A DNA stretch of 64,000 bases from Latrodectus hesperus. Lineage: Eukaryota > Arthropoda > Arachnida > Araneae > Theridiidae. The stretch is taken from contig CM075857.1 of NCBI GenBank assembly GCA_037975125.1, positions 93,124,626 to 93,188,625 on the forward strand, given 5' to 3'. The notes below the pieces were generated by a model. That model was not told where the DNA came from and made no database searches. It saw only the letters and a list, made by a program, of their open reading frames with translations. The position numbers were made by a program, and so were the translations under genes. Within the stretch, counting starts at the first letter, position 1, and every line of letters begins with the position of its first letter. This document shows, piece after piece, positions 1 through 10,938 of this stretch.

Positions 1-185
1 AATAAGGTGTGAATGGTTGCCTACCCTATAAACGGGTACCTATGACATGTGTGTAGAGCAAAGTCGTACTTTCACTTTCATGGTGCTCTGATTAAAACGA
101 AAGACGCTCCCAATTGACTTAAATTCGCAAGCGAGCTTGGCTTGTCCAAATGTCATTAGTAACAAAAACAACAACAACGACGACT
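1..185 (+). repeat. SINE family A, 3' part, left end outside window
   Basis: The first 165 bases are the same sequence, in the opposite orientation, as the body of the SINE at 21911-22214. Shared segments include the tataaacgggt, agcaaagtcgtactttcac and gcgagcttggcttgtc blocks. The copy ends in an AAC-rich tail (about 164-185). The tRNA-like head must lie left of the window. Confidence 0.75.
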
Positions 186-627
186 GTAGTCACCGTACCT
201 ACGAGAACGCCTAAAAATGGGAAGAATCGGTCACACTTGCTGCAGCTAGACAGGCTTTTACAACTTAACCTCTTTGGAATGCTGAGAGATTTATCAAAAT
301 CCAACCCTTGCCGAACTTCAATAAAGCCATCACATATACCAGAATATATTCTAGTAATATATTCAGAATATATTCTATTAATACTATAAAAGATTAATAA
401 ATCTTGTAAAAGTGTATTTTGTGAAAGAAATTTATAAATATGATAATTTGATTTTATATTAGAAAATCTAAGAGAAAAAATATTCCCTTTTAAATCACGT
501 GCTACTGAAGACAAATTTATCCCAGATATTACTCTTAGTAGTTCCGCGTATAATTTAAAAATAATTGATAAATGATGAATTTATTCTCTTTTTTCCAAAA
601 AAAATATTTACTCGCAAACAGCTTTAA
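186..627. other. AT-rich stretch, no gene seen
   Basis: Non-coding AT-rich DNA follows the SINE tail. Short open frames overlap the SINE and its AAC tail and have no protein-like features. A small repeated atattctatta/atattcagaatat patch lies near 345-385. Confidence 0.4.
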
Positions 628-1139
628 ATATGCATACCTGCCAACCTTGGAAAAAAAGAAATCAGTAGATTCTACTGCTTTTGCGGGAAAAAATAAAGAG
701 GCACAATAGCGAGATTTTTGCTTGAAACAGAATGTTTAAAACAGTATAGTACCACAAAAAGACTATTTTACTCTTAAGATTATACATTCTGAGAATGATT
801 TATGTTAAACATATTTTCTATTAATCTTAATATTTTCATGAAATATTCTTTGACCTCATAAGGGAACTAGGAAAAATAAAAGAATATACTACATGTAAAA
901 AAATAAACCTCAACATTTATGTCCCAATATTTATTTCATAGGGCAACTTTTACTAATGCAATTTGTAACTATTAAACTTCTAAAATTACATAAAAACATA
1001 AAATACATTACTAAATAAATTTAATTCAATGATAAATATTTCCACTCACAAACACACACAAGAATATAGAAATTATAAAACACTTTGTCCATAAAAAACA
1101 TAATGCATTTCAAATTGGAATAACTTATGGTAATTTACT

Positions 1140-1500
1140 TTTTTGATATGTTGTTGTATTTTTTAGAAATGAATTGGTGAACTGCGGTTCTAAACAATTT
1201 TTTCTCATTTTGAGAATACTTAGCTATTATTCAATTCTCTAAATTTTCAGCAAAAGTGAAAATCTGAATACATTTTTTATATGTTTGAAAACCCGTTCAC
1301 ATTCTGCATTAGAATTAGGAAGGGTTAAAATTAATCTACAACTCAATAGACTTTTTTTCAACAAAATTTTGGCTGTTTCTAAGTTTTTCACTGAAATCAC
1401 AAAAAATCAATAGATTTTCATACACTATCGGGAAGTCGGGAGAAATGATGGAAATTCAGGATCTAACCGATAAAATCAGCAGAGTTGGCAGCTTTGATTA
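1140..1500 (-). pseudogene. hAT transposase C-terminal relic
   Basis: On the minus strand, about 1345 to 1270 reads ILTLPNSNAECERVFKHIKN, matching the hAT C-terminal dimerisation hallmark LPxSNAxxERVFS. Stops follow soon after. Outward of it lies a gggaagtcgggagaaa segment and an agagttggcag end, matched in opposite orientation by cctgccaacc at about 636, so an element of roughly 860 bp is possible. The superfamily call is moderately supported; the exact ends are a guess. Confidence 0.5.
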
Positions 1501-1609
1501 TGTAACGTTTTTCATAAATGCATATCATGCACATTTGTTAATGTTCTCTCCCTATCACAACGGTAAAAAGACAAAAGTGCATAAAACTAATAATTTTTTT
1601 CACAAATAA

Positions 1610-1846
1610 AGATTTGTCAAGGACATCAAGCTGGAAGGATACAAGGCACGCTAACTCTATCGCAATTCTAAATGCCGTCCAGAACAACAAAAAAAGTTAA
1701 AGGATTTATAAGCCAACATGATAATGCATCTACTCGTTAGTAAGATAAAACTAAACTTCTTGAATAAAAAGACGTCAAAATGAGAGAATGTCTACTCTAT
1801 TCACCAGATTTAGCTATGTTTGATTTTTGGCTACATTTTAATCTAG
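1610..1846 (+). pseudogene. Mariner transposase relic, copy 1
   Basis: The segment reads HDNAS plus TKLLE near 1710-1770 and then YSPDLAMFDFWLHF at about 1799-1840. These are the conserved mariner blocks HDNARPH and YSPDLAPxDxxLF around the second and third catalytic Asp. There are in-frame stops and no full ORF. The relic is cut off by a SINE and the pair is duplicated downstream. Confidence 0.7.
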
Positions 1847-1847
1847 G

Positions 1848-2010
1848 TTTGGTTTATTTTGTAATTCAAAGGTTATTTTTTTATTTTTTACACACGGTTA
1901 CTAAATTGAGCGAGACCTTCGGCTTAAAATGAATTCCAAACTCTTACAATCATCCAAGCCCAAAAGTGGAGTTCGAATCCACGAACTGTTGGTCTAAAGG
2001 CAAAGCACTA
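1848..2010 (-). repeat. SINE family B, 5'-truncated copy inside mariner relic
   Basis: Read on the minus strand this matches the SINE at 24074-24253: a B-box-like ggattcgaactcc, then gggcttggatg, then the shared body, ending in aaccaaacc. The first part of the tRNA head is missing. The insertion point in the mariner relic is the same as that of the copy at 2270-2448. Confidence 0.75.
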
Positions 2011-2165
2011 ACAAGAAAATAGTATTAAAGGATTCAGGCTCCACCATGATGATGTATCTACTCATTCAGCATGATTAAATTGAATGATTCAATTTAATCA
2101 TGCTGAATAAGTAGATACATCATCATGGTGGAGCCTGAATCCTTTAATACTATTTTCGTGTTAGT
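2007..2165. repeat. Near-perfect palindrome, 78-bp arms, 3-base loop
   Basis: The left arm is 2007-2084 and the right arm 2088-2165, with loop TGA. I count two mismatches in 78 positions. The arm content is the mariner segment around tccaccatgatgatgtatc, which also occurs once, diverged, at about 1690-1750. The palindrome therefore looks like an inverted duplication inside the second copy of a duplicated mariner+SINE block. Confidence 0.9.
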
Positions 2166-2269
2166 AAAAAGTTAGTATTTTCTTGAAATAAAAATATGTA
2201 TAAATAATAGAATATCAATTCTATTCAACAGATTTAGCAGTGTGTGGTTTGGGTCTATCTATTCATCTA
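2166..2269 (+). pseudogene. Mariner transposase relic, copy 2
   Basis: This parallels 1750-1846, including tattcaacagatttagcagtg, reading YSTDLAVC, equivalent to YSPDLAMF in copy 1. It is followed at the same relative point by the SINE at 2270-2448, so the two blocks derive from one segmental duplication. Confidence 0.65.
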
Positions 2270-2448
2270 GGTTTGGTTTGTTTTTCTTTTAACTATCATT
2301 TTTGCACCGGAGGGATATATAGACAAGAATCAGTGGCTAAAAGTGGATCCCAAACCATTGCAAACATCCAAGCTCAAGATGGGATTCAAACCCACGAACT
2401 GTTGAACCAAAGACAAGAACGCTATCCATTTGGATACCATCCAGACAT
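2270..2448 (-). repeat. SINE family B, copy with tRNA-like head
   Basis: On the minus strand it begins with a diverged head (atggatagcgttcttgtc), has the B box gggtttgaatccc, continues gagcttggatgtttgcaatgg and ends aaccaaacc. It is the same family as 24074-24253. It accounts for the open frames seen here. Confidence 0.75.
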
Positions 2449-4660
2449 ATTTTATTCTAAAAAACAATTCATTTTGATATCCTTCTTTTCCGAATATGAG
2501 ATTAATAGAGGTATAAAAATGCAGTTTCCATCGATTCCAAAAAACGAATCTTTGTATTAATGTTACAGTGAACACTATTTAAAGTCCGTTAAATGATAGC
2601 ATTAATAATCTAAATACACCTCAAAATTTTCAGACTCTGATGTTTATAATTTGATACACAAACTACTCAACTTTAGCTTTTCTGTAATTTTTATCAGCAT
2701 AACAAATCCTCTTCAAATAGCAACAGAAAGTCAATAAACATTTCTGCAATTATATGGCAACTATTTAAACTAAAATACTTAAGTATAAGTGATTATAGTC
2801 TCAGTTATTACATATTATTCAGAAATGAATAGATATGAGCATATTACTGAATATAACACACAGACGTTTAATGATATATAAATCATAGAAATATCTGAAT
2901 ATACTGGTTATTTGTCAACTCATACCATTCTCTCATAATGAAAAAATAAAAATATACCAATTTTTTATAATTTACAAACATTAATAAAATCTGAATAATT
3001 TCATTCTCACGCTGCAATTTTTTGCTACTAAATTTACTTTGCTTCATGAAAAGTAAATGATCAAATTTTCAGTTAATTTGTTTAAAATTTGCTAGTTTCG
3101 TGTAATTTTAAGATGTGTATATTATTTTCATATATACCTTTCTGTAATGATTATATTTCGGTATATTTGTTCATTCGAACGTATATAGTCTGTTTATATA
3201 TTATAAAACACAGTTGAAATTTTTTTTTATTTCAAACTTAATTTTGTAAATTATATTGGCATGTTGTAATTCTCATATTTTCAAACAGAATTTCAGATGT
3301 TACTGCAGAATAGTATATGTCATAACAAATCCACAGACTTTTTGTATATTTTGAAAATATGAATGCCGATTATTAATGAGAAGAAAAAACAAATTATAAA
3401 ATTAATCGACGGTATTATTTTACGTGCCCAGAAATCTTTAAAGGGTTTTCACAGAATTTGACATGAAATTTTTTATGCCGTGATTTTATTCAAAAATTAT
3501 ATACTTTAAACTAAAAAAAACAAAAACATTTTGACATTTTGAAGTGTATATTAGCAAATTGTTGGAGGAATATGAATCAATATGTTTGGAAACCAAACAC
3601 GCCGTTCTTTAAGAAAAGTGTTTTTAATTTTTGTATTTCATCACATTTAAAATTTAAAAGCCATCAAGATAGAAAGTGTGCTCAATCTATAGAAAGTTCA
3701 AATTTGAGCGATCAAAATGTTTCAAAATGGGTACAATCTGTTTTGCTTATAAAATGCTTTTGAATTGAATGAAGAAAAAGCTAAATATTATTTTAAACCT
3801 CGTTAGAATATTCATTCCACTTAACAAAAAAAAAATTTTTTTTCATGTATGATGTGCATTTATAGATATTCTTTCAAGCGGAATGAATGTTCCTAATTAA
3901 CTTTTTGATTTCTTAAATTTGTGTTTCAGAGTTTTCCTCGTGAGTAAATTTGTTCGAGATAAGATTAAACTGTTGTCAAAGATATATTTGGTAAGAAAAA
4001 TTAGCAGTAATCTTCTAGAGAAATTAGTTTTATTAAAATATCTAAATTGTGTGACATATTTTCATATCCTTTCACTCATTAAAATTTCAGAGTAAATTCG
4101 TTTCAAAATATCAATCTTAATCACTACACAGAATGATATCGTTCTTGATGATAAGATGGAATAATAACTTGCCATTAACTTCTTATATCATATTTAGACC
4201 TCTCTGAAAACAAGCTTTCCTTAAAATCATTAAAAAAATGTATGTAGATTATTAATTTTGTTTTTTAAATCTTCAAGCAAAATTGAATTAAAATCTAATT
4301 TATCATTATATTTATAAAACAGAAATTTTAGGAAGAAAAAAAAAATCAAGACGTTTGTTGATACATTATGCATGCCTTTTATTGTCACAGACATCAATAT
4401 TTTATAACACCTTTCATAAAAATCATTACAGAGCATTTCTGTTAAATACTCCTATGAAACATAAAATGCAAGGTCCATGTAATTAATTAGTTATAGATAT
4501 CTAATACACACATGCCATTAAAAAGCAATAACAAACAACGATTCATCTACGATACAATATAAACAACATAACACAACACATTAATCAAGCTATAAACAGG
4601 CTTTTGTCATCAAAATACTATTTAAAATCGCATTTTCAATCTTTCTCATTAAAATTTGTG
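2449..4660. other. AT-rich intergenic DNA, no gene seen
   Basis: Short A/T runs and small open frames only. A 74-codon frame at 3539-3763 starts MKCILANCW and has no recognisable motif or context; I do not call it a gene. Confidence 0.4.
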
Positions 4661-4669
4661 TAAGACTTG

Positions 4670-4805
4670 CAGAATCAATTTCCATCAGAATGAATTCATA
4701 CAGGAGAACAACCATTTCAGAATCGAAAAGTTCCAAACATTATTTCGTGATTCGGGGACTGTTGTCCCAAAGCATTCACGAATGACTGGGTTTATATAGC
4801 TCGGG
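4670..4805 (+). pseudogene. Decayed C2H2 zinc-finger fragment
   Basis: A HTGEQPF-like linker is readable at about 4698-4722, followed in another frame by LFRDSGTVVPKHSRMTG (about 4740-4792), close to a finger core F-RDSG-L--H-R-HTG. Both zinc cysteines and some spacing are lost. It is the third zinc-finger relic in the first 19 kb. Confidence 0.4.
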
Positions 4806-5840
4806 TATTAATGACGTAGTCTTGTAATAAATTCATATACAAGGACGTAAATGATTCATTTATGAACGAATATTTATTTCATATCACTTCTCGCTGTAAA
4901 AAGATTTGTGTCCATTAAGAATAAAGAGAGCCGCTGTAACATGCTTAGAATATGTTTAATTTAAAAATGTTTTTTTTTCTTCTTTTGTCTTTACTTTCCA
5001 AGAATTCATATGCAAATAATTTTCTTACCGGTTAGTAAATAAACAATATGATATGCCAGGCTTTACCAAAAACCCACACGTCCTTTGCGGAAGATAGGTT
5101 TATTGGCTTCAAAGATTTTGTTTAATTTTGAGGAACTCAATATAAAAACGAGAAACTCAAAATGTTTAATCACTACACCACACGGGCTGTCTACAGATAC
5201 CAAACACTACATCAAATAAGAGAAATACATGTTAAAGTCTCCTTGCGGAAAGCAAATTTTGAATACTTATTTTAAAGATTTTTCCTGTATTTAATTTATA
5301 ATATATCACACTGTTTAAAATATATTATGATAGTTGGAAATCACAATCAAATGCTAGATTCTTTAACTATTTGTAATTTATATTTCAATCGAAAATTCAA
5401 AATGTTTCTAAAATTTATAAAAGCATGAAGATTTTTAATTAGGTTTTGGTATACATTACGTAAATTAGAAATGGTATCATAAATGGCGTCTTATATATTT
5501 ATGTTAATATTTTTAAATGTATATCTTATGAAAACTTATAAAATTAAATGTATTGGAAAAATAGTAGTGTAATCATGCTAATATTATTATTATTTGAAAA
5601 GAAATATTTATCAAATTAAGTTTCCTGAAAGCAAAGTGATAACTGACCGCATTCGATTACCATATGCATTCAGAAAGCAAAACACTGCCAGGAGTTTGTA
5701 TCGTGCAATTTATGTAAGATTAAAGCAACACACGAGTTTCTATAATTATATTCTTGAGGAATAATTTAGTGTTGCTTCTCCTTTTCAGGAACTTGCGCCA
5801 GAAAAACCAATCAATCAATCATTCAAGGATATATGAAGAA
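4806..5840. other. AT-rich intergenic DNA, no gene seen
   Basis: No open frame of note, no recognised repeat. The caatcaatcaatcattc run at 5808-5823 is a minor simple repeat. Confidence 0.4.
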
Positions 5841-5849
5841 AGGGAATCA

Positions 5850-6345
5850 AACGGCGAGAAAGAATGAAGTAGTATATTATAAGTTAACACTTTAAATTTA
5901 CCTAAAAATGTATGGATATTTGCTCTTAGAAAAGAATAGAACGCTAAAGAGTAGGGAACCGTACATGGATAAAATGCGCCAAGCAGGCGATAAAGTGATG
6001 CGATAAGTTCCCCAAACTGGCTTAACGGTTCGGATTACGTATGTATGACGTGCTTTTCGTTTATGAGGTAACGTTATCGCGTGACATTCGCGTTTTGTAT
6101 GTAACCCTTGAAACTATTACAGAATAATCTTCAAGCATTGAGTTTCGATATTCGATTTTTGGAGTTTGTGTGTTGCTTGCGAAAATTAATAAGTATGGAA
6201 GAGGATATGTTGATTTAACGTTTTCGCGGAATACGTATGGAGAAAGAATCATCGGGAAAACATAAAGGAAGATTTTTTAGATGCGATAAAAAAGGTATAT
6301 TCTCCAAAAAGTAACGATTCGGAGAGCGATGAAGATTAGGTGAGT
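5850..6345 (+). other. Possible decayed coding segment with acidic C-terminus
   Basis: CpG is more frequent here than in the surrounding desert. Short frames look protein-like but are broken, for example YMDKMRQAGDKVMR at about 5964-6005 and IKEDFLDAIKKVYSPKS plus NDSESDED then TAG at about 6264-6339. An acidic tail before a stop recalls the ends of several transposase families, but I cannot assign one. A GTGAGT donor-like site directly follows the stop. Low confidence. Confidence 0.3.
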
Positions 6346-6460
6346 TATTTTGTTTTTCATTACAATTTTATTCATATTTCGAAACTAAAGTTTTTATAAA
6401 AATGAATGTTTCCATAAGAAAATGAATGTTTAAGTTTTGTGTATTGCATGTTAGTGTTAG

Positions 6461-6700
6461 AATGTACCGCGTAGTGAAATTTCTTTAATGTGGGCGTAAT
6501 TGCTCGATACATTAAAATTCGAGTTTAAACAAAAAGTGAAATTTGTTAACGTTAGAAAATTAGCTTTATTGCCCGGTTGGCACTGTAGCACGTAGCGGTA
6601 CATCCTTTTTTTTTCTTTAGGTGAGCGCAATTGTACGGTATATTAAAATTAGAGTTTTAAAAATTTCATTTCGAGTTATTAGAATTTTAAAACTTCTATA
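6461..6700. repeat. Diverged tandem duplication, about 150 bp
   Basis: The stretch around gggcgtaattgctcgatac and aaaattcgagttt (about 6491-6527) recurs as gagcgcaattgtacggtat and aaaattagagtttt (about 6623-6659). Both are preceded by a ctttaatg/ctttagg block. Confidence 0.5.
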
Positions 6701-6749
6701 GTACTTAATTATAATTAAATATTGAAATTTTTAATATTTGGAATTCGGA

Positions 6750-6910
6750 AAAACGCGCGATTTCAAAGCTGGTGTTCGAACGCGAACGTGATCGTTATTG
6801 GTTGACGGCTATCGCGCGTAGTGACGTAATTTAGGTTGGCGACAGAGCTGTAGAGCGCTTGGCGCGAAAATTTGAAATCGCGCTAATCCTGTATCGCGGC
6901 TCTGTCACTT
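6750..6910. promoter_or_regulatory. CpG-rich patch with CCAAT, CRE-like and E2F-like sites
   Basis: In an otherwise CpG-poor window, this 160-bp patch is dense in CpG. It holds ATTGG (a CCAAT box on the minus strand, about 6796), TGACGTAA (about 6821, CRE-like), TTGGCGCGAAA (about 6860, E2F-like) and an inverted pair gcgcgatttcaaa / tttgaaatcgcgc about 115 bp apart. A short frame starting MARSDANIVGKPMF opens at 6984. This could be a promoter or the remains of a mobile element; no downstream coding exon was found. Confidence 0.35.
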
Positions 6911-7049
6911 AACTGTGAACTTTTATCGTAAAAAATATAGTTTTGAAAAATTTCATCCCTAGGGGATATTTTTATATCGTTGTATGGCGAGGTCTGACGC
7001 TAATATTGTTGGGAAGCCAATGTTTCTCAGAAATATATATTTAATGAAC

Positions 7050-9670
7050 CTGTGAAAATAAACTGAAAATTGTTATTTGATCAAAATTAATATTGTTTCA
7101 CTGTAACAAATAGTGATTCCTTTCTTCATTACTATTTTTCCATTTTCAGTTCTTTTAGGTTGTAAAAGATGTTATTTTTTGCGATCATTCTTTATTTGGT
7201 TGATTAAAGTTTCTTATGTATTCGAAATTGTTTTATTTAAAAAAAAATGATTTCACTTTAATTTTAATTTATTATATTTCTTAAAAACAAATTATTTGAA
7301 AAAAAGTAGGGCAGTACTTGATTTTTTTTGTCTTTGTAATAAACTGAAAATTGATGATTTAAAAATAAATAATGCCCAGCGAATTGCGTTCTCATTTGTT
7401 TTGACTTCTAATTGACAAATTTTAAATTTACCAATGATAGAAAAGACCTTCATGTACTACTTCTCAACTGAATATGTGTTAATGGTGCACAAATTTAACC
7501 AATATGTATATGAAAGTATGTGGTGAGGCGACATGTAAGTTGTGAACAAAAAAGAACTCTTCCAGCGAGTCATTTAAATCATATCTTGAAGGAATTACAG
7601 CGACAAAAATCCTATGAAATAAGCTAGCGTCAAAACAATATTACAGTTTGCATGTAATTTTGAGTTGCATTGAAACTGCAAATGTTATTCCAATCCAATT
7701 ATAAATATCTTTATTTGAAGAGGGAAATTATCATCAATATATTCTAGCATTATTAGCAGTTCCTTAATAGTAACTTATAACTATTTAAATTGACACACTC
7801 AATATTTAAATTATTAACAATTTACTAAAAAGTCACATTTGTAGCTTCTTAAATTTGCAAAATCTATTTAATATTTATGACACAGAAATTATAAATTTAT
7901 ATAAAAAATTATCCACAAATGTAATCATAAATAATAATACATTTTTTTTATTATAGTTAAAATATTTAAAATAATTTTCTTCTATATTTTAATATTAATT
8001 AATAGTTTTTTAAGTACAATATATAATGCAGACATTAAATGAAACTATTTTCATTTCTTTTGCAAGGATCTAATACATTAATTTACACAATTACAATATA
8101 TGTACAGTTGAATTATTCATTGAGTTTCTGTGAAAATAGTTTTTTAAAAATGATTTCAAAACAGTAAAGTTGATTCAAAATTACTTTAAACTATTGTTCG
8201 TCATTTCTAAATGATAAGACAGAAAATGTGGGTGAATTAAAAAATTATTGATAATCTGTCATTTGAAAATATTTCCATTTTTCAGACTTTAGTACTAGAA
8301 AAGGAAATAACTTTATGATATTATGAAAGTCAAGGAAATGAATTCTAAAAAAAGTGTTCTTGCTTTTTTAACATTTTGGACTCGCGTAATCTTGTTATAA
8401 ATTAAAATTATTTTTTGAATCAATGCATCTTTTCATAAAAAGGGTGAAATATGTTATTCTTTTCAAAGGATTTTTGATTAAAATATTATCTCTGAAAATA
8501 TTAATGCTAGTTTGATATAAGAAAATAAGTATATTATTTTTTCACAATCTTGTTATAAAAACTTGAAAACTTATATTTTTTAAGAGTTAGTTCAGCTTGA
8601 ATTTTTACTCACAAGATTAAAATTTGTACACAATACAAGAATCTTAGGACAATTGACAAATCTGTATTTTTTGTGAATTGTATATTTCCAATTCAAAAAC
8701 TTGAAGTAACAATTTGTTCAGAAAGGACTTTAAAAATTGTACAGATGCATTTAGAAATATGCACAGTAAAAAGATCCCATCTAAAAGTTTACCAGTTACC
8801 TTATGAAATATAATTTGGTATAATTTCTATGGTAGAAAATGTCTAATATTTACAAATATAAAAATTTTGCTTAATAAATACTGATTGATTTTTATGAATA
8901 TAGTTGTTCAACATAGCTGAAATGACTATAATAAAAATTGTTGTAATAAATGTATAAAATTGAAGTTACATATTTTACTGTAACGAAACTAATACTATAT
9001 TTAAAACAAGCAAATGACACTAAATATTTTAAATAAAAGTTTAAAAATGTTAGTTTTTCAATGTTTATACTGCTTCTTTCACGATGGAACACCAACTTAA
9101 TGCCAAATGATATAAATGAGTCAAAACTTAAGCCCTTGTAATGCTGAAAGGTGAAAATCCTAGTTGCGAGGTATTAGAAACAATATCCTATTTCCTTTCG
9201 GGCTTCTTAAAATGAATTGATCATTTTAAAATTGCAAGTTTCGAGCATTTTAAATCAATGCATGTCAGTCATAAATATGCTGTCAGAAAGAAGACTTGTG
9301 AACTTCAGCTCACTTTAAAAAATTTCAAATAAATAGATAAGAAACTTTTTTTTTGAGATAAATTTAAAATATAATGTAATTTAGAATTTACAAAAACTCT
9401 TATTTGAAGAAACATTTAACATATCAAACATCAACATTATTATTTACAATCTCATATGTGTCATTACCAACCATCAACTGTGATAGTTGATAATAATTAT
9501 AATGAAAGTATGACACATTTTCGAATTGAGAAACAATCTTGATTCACTAAGCTCTTGATTATGTTATGTGTGTATACATATTTAAAATTATGAAATGATG
9601 TAATCTGCATACATATATATACCATCTATCTCTAAAAGTAGAAATGATTAAAATGTATCTTTTTAAATAT
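7050..9670. other. AT-rich desert, no gene seen
   Basis: Very AT-rich, without recognised repeats or convincing coding frames. The 67-codon minus-strand frame at 8892-9095 is Tyr/Phe-rich, as expected by chance in AT-rich DNA. Confidence 0.4.
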
Positions 9671-9678
9671 ATGTGGTT

Positions 9679-10068
9679 TTAATAGTTAAAAACTTTTGAA
9701 TTTTTAAGAAAATTCAAAATTTTCCACAATTTTGAAAATTTGGGAATTTTTAAAATTTCCATGGGGAAAAAAAAAACCCGATTTATTCCCGGGAATAAAC
9801 CGGGTTTTTCCCATCCTTGCAACACTACTTCCAGCTCGTCGTACGGTGATTTTTTCAATGTTTTCCCTTTTCTTGGAATTTCTTTCACCCACTTCCTCGA
9901 TGATTTTTTCAATGTATTTCTTTTTCTGTAGTATGGATTGCTGGATTGTGTCACGGGAATTCCTTGCGATGGAGCGAACTCTACTTTGGTTCCGTGAAAT
10001 TCCTCAAGTTGTTTAATAATTTCGGCATTCTCAGCAACAGAAATGTTTTTGCTTTTTTTACTCGTCAT
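9679..10068 (-). CDS. Unrecognised 129-codon ORF, basic N-terminal half
   Basis: The ORF starts MTSKKSKNISVAENAEIIKQ and is Lys/Arg/Ser-rich to about residue 80. It contains an imperfect 19-residue internal repeat (RKRNTLKKSSRKWVK / RKGKTLKKSPYDELE), from a 57-bp tandem repeat at DNA level. The second half overlaps a cccggg-centred palindrome (about 9778-9805) and AT-rich repeats, so the true C-terminus may be elsewhere. A good acceptor, accttttcag, sits six bases before the ATG, suggesting an upstream exon. I do not recognise the family; a transposon-encoded protein is possible. Confidence 0.35.
   Translation of the reverse strand: MTSKKSKNISVAENAEIIKQLEEFHGTKVEFAPSQGIPVTQSSNPYYRKRNTLKKSSRKWVKEIPRKGKTLKKSPYDELEVVLQGWEKPGLFPGINRVFFFPMEILKIPKFSKLWKILNFLKNSKVFNY
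9777..9806. repeat. cccggg-centred palindrome
   Basis: The sequence cggtttattcc / ggaataaaccg type arms flank CCCGGG, preceded by a long A run. It sits in the C-terminal half of the ORF at 9679-10068. Repeats of this kind are seen near transposon ends, but no end is identified here. Confidence 0.6.
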
Positions 10069-10079
10069 TTCGACCTGAA

Positions 10080-10920
10080 AAGGTTATAAATGCGACCACC
10101 GCGTGCTAAACAGCAACTGAATGTTCTCCAGCGTTATGCAATGGATTTCAGGCTTATCTGAAAACGTGTATAAGGGTAAGGAACCCCCTCCTCCACGACG
10201 AAAGAAAGGAGTCACCCCATCTGCTTGGTGACTGGAGTGCCTCTTCCCCTGTCCATCTCATTCCTACACCAGTGAAGTGTGTTGCTTCTGTACTTAACTC
10301 CCCCTGCAATAGTGTATTCAGGGAAATAGACAGTCTGTGGAATGCGCTTCTGTTTTCATAGATTAACTTTCAACAGCGTGGATTAGCTTTCAAAAAGCAG
10401 AAAAGGAAAAATATTCCTTATTATCGAACACACCTTTTTCTTTTTTTCCTCTCCAGGGAAAACGAACTTTTTTTCCTCTCCAGGTTTCACATATATTATT
10501 GAAATGTCTTAAACTGATTATTAAGTAATATTTAAATTAATTTAATGGCCTTTCACTATTTTATAAAATCAATTTTCAAAACCAAAAAAACTTACTAAAA
10601 ATATTAATGGGAATTTTCATGTCATTTAATTAAGTTCCACATTCTTACATAAACTTAGAAAATCATTTCAAATTTTAATCAAATTTTATTTGCAAAATAA
10701 AATTCAAGCGTTTAGTAATAACAATAATTAACATTTTCTTAGTCTCCATAAAATTTATTTTGATGACACATTATACAGAATATACCTGATCAGCCATTTC
10801 ATCCTCACATTGCATTTCATCATCTTCAAAATAATTACATGTTTCAGATTTATTTATGCTAATTTTTTTTCTCCGTTGGTGTCAATGACAATCGTGAAGT
10901 TCGAATATAAATTACATTTC
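10080..10920. other. Moderately GC-rich then AT-rich intergenic DNA
   Basis: About 10100-10380 is less AT-rich than its surroundings and may be an unclassified repeat. A ttttttcctctccagg motif occurs twice at about 10444-10485. No gene is supported. Confidence 0.35.
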
Positions 10921-10922
10921 GA

Positions 10923-10938
10923 TCGCAAAATTCTTAGT
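10923..10938. repeat. 16-bp target-site duplication, left copy
   Basis: tcgcaaaattcttagt occurs here and again at 13684-13699. The two copies bracket the LINE exactly. Confidence 0.9.

Noticed and set aside
3539..3763. 74-codon ORF
   Set aside because: No motif, no splice or promoter context, AT-biased codons.
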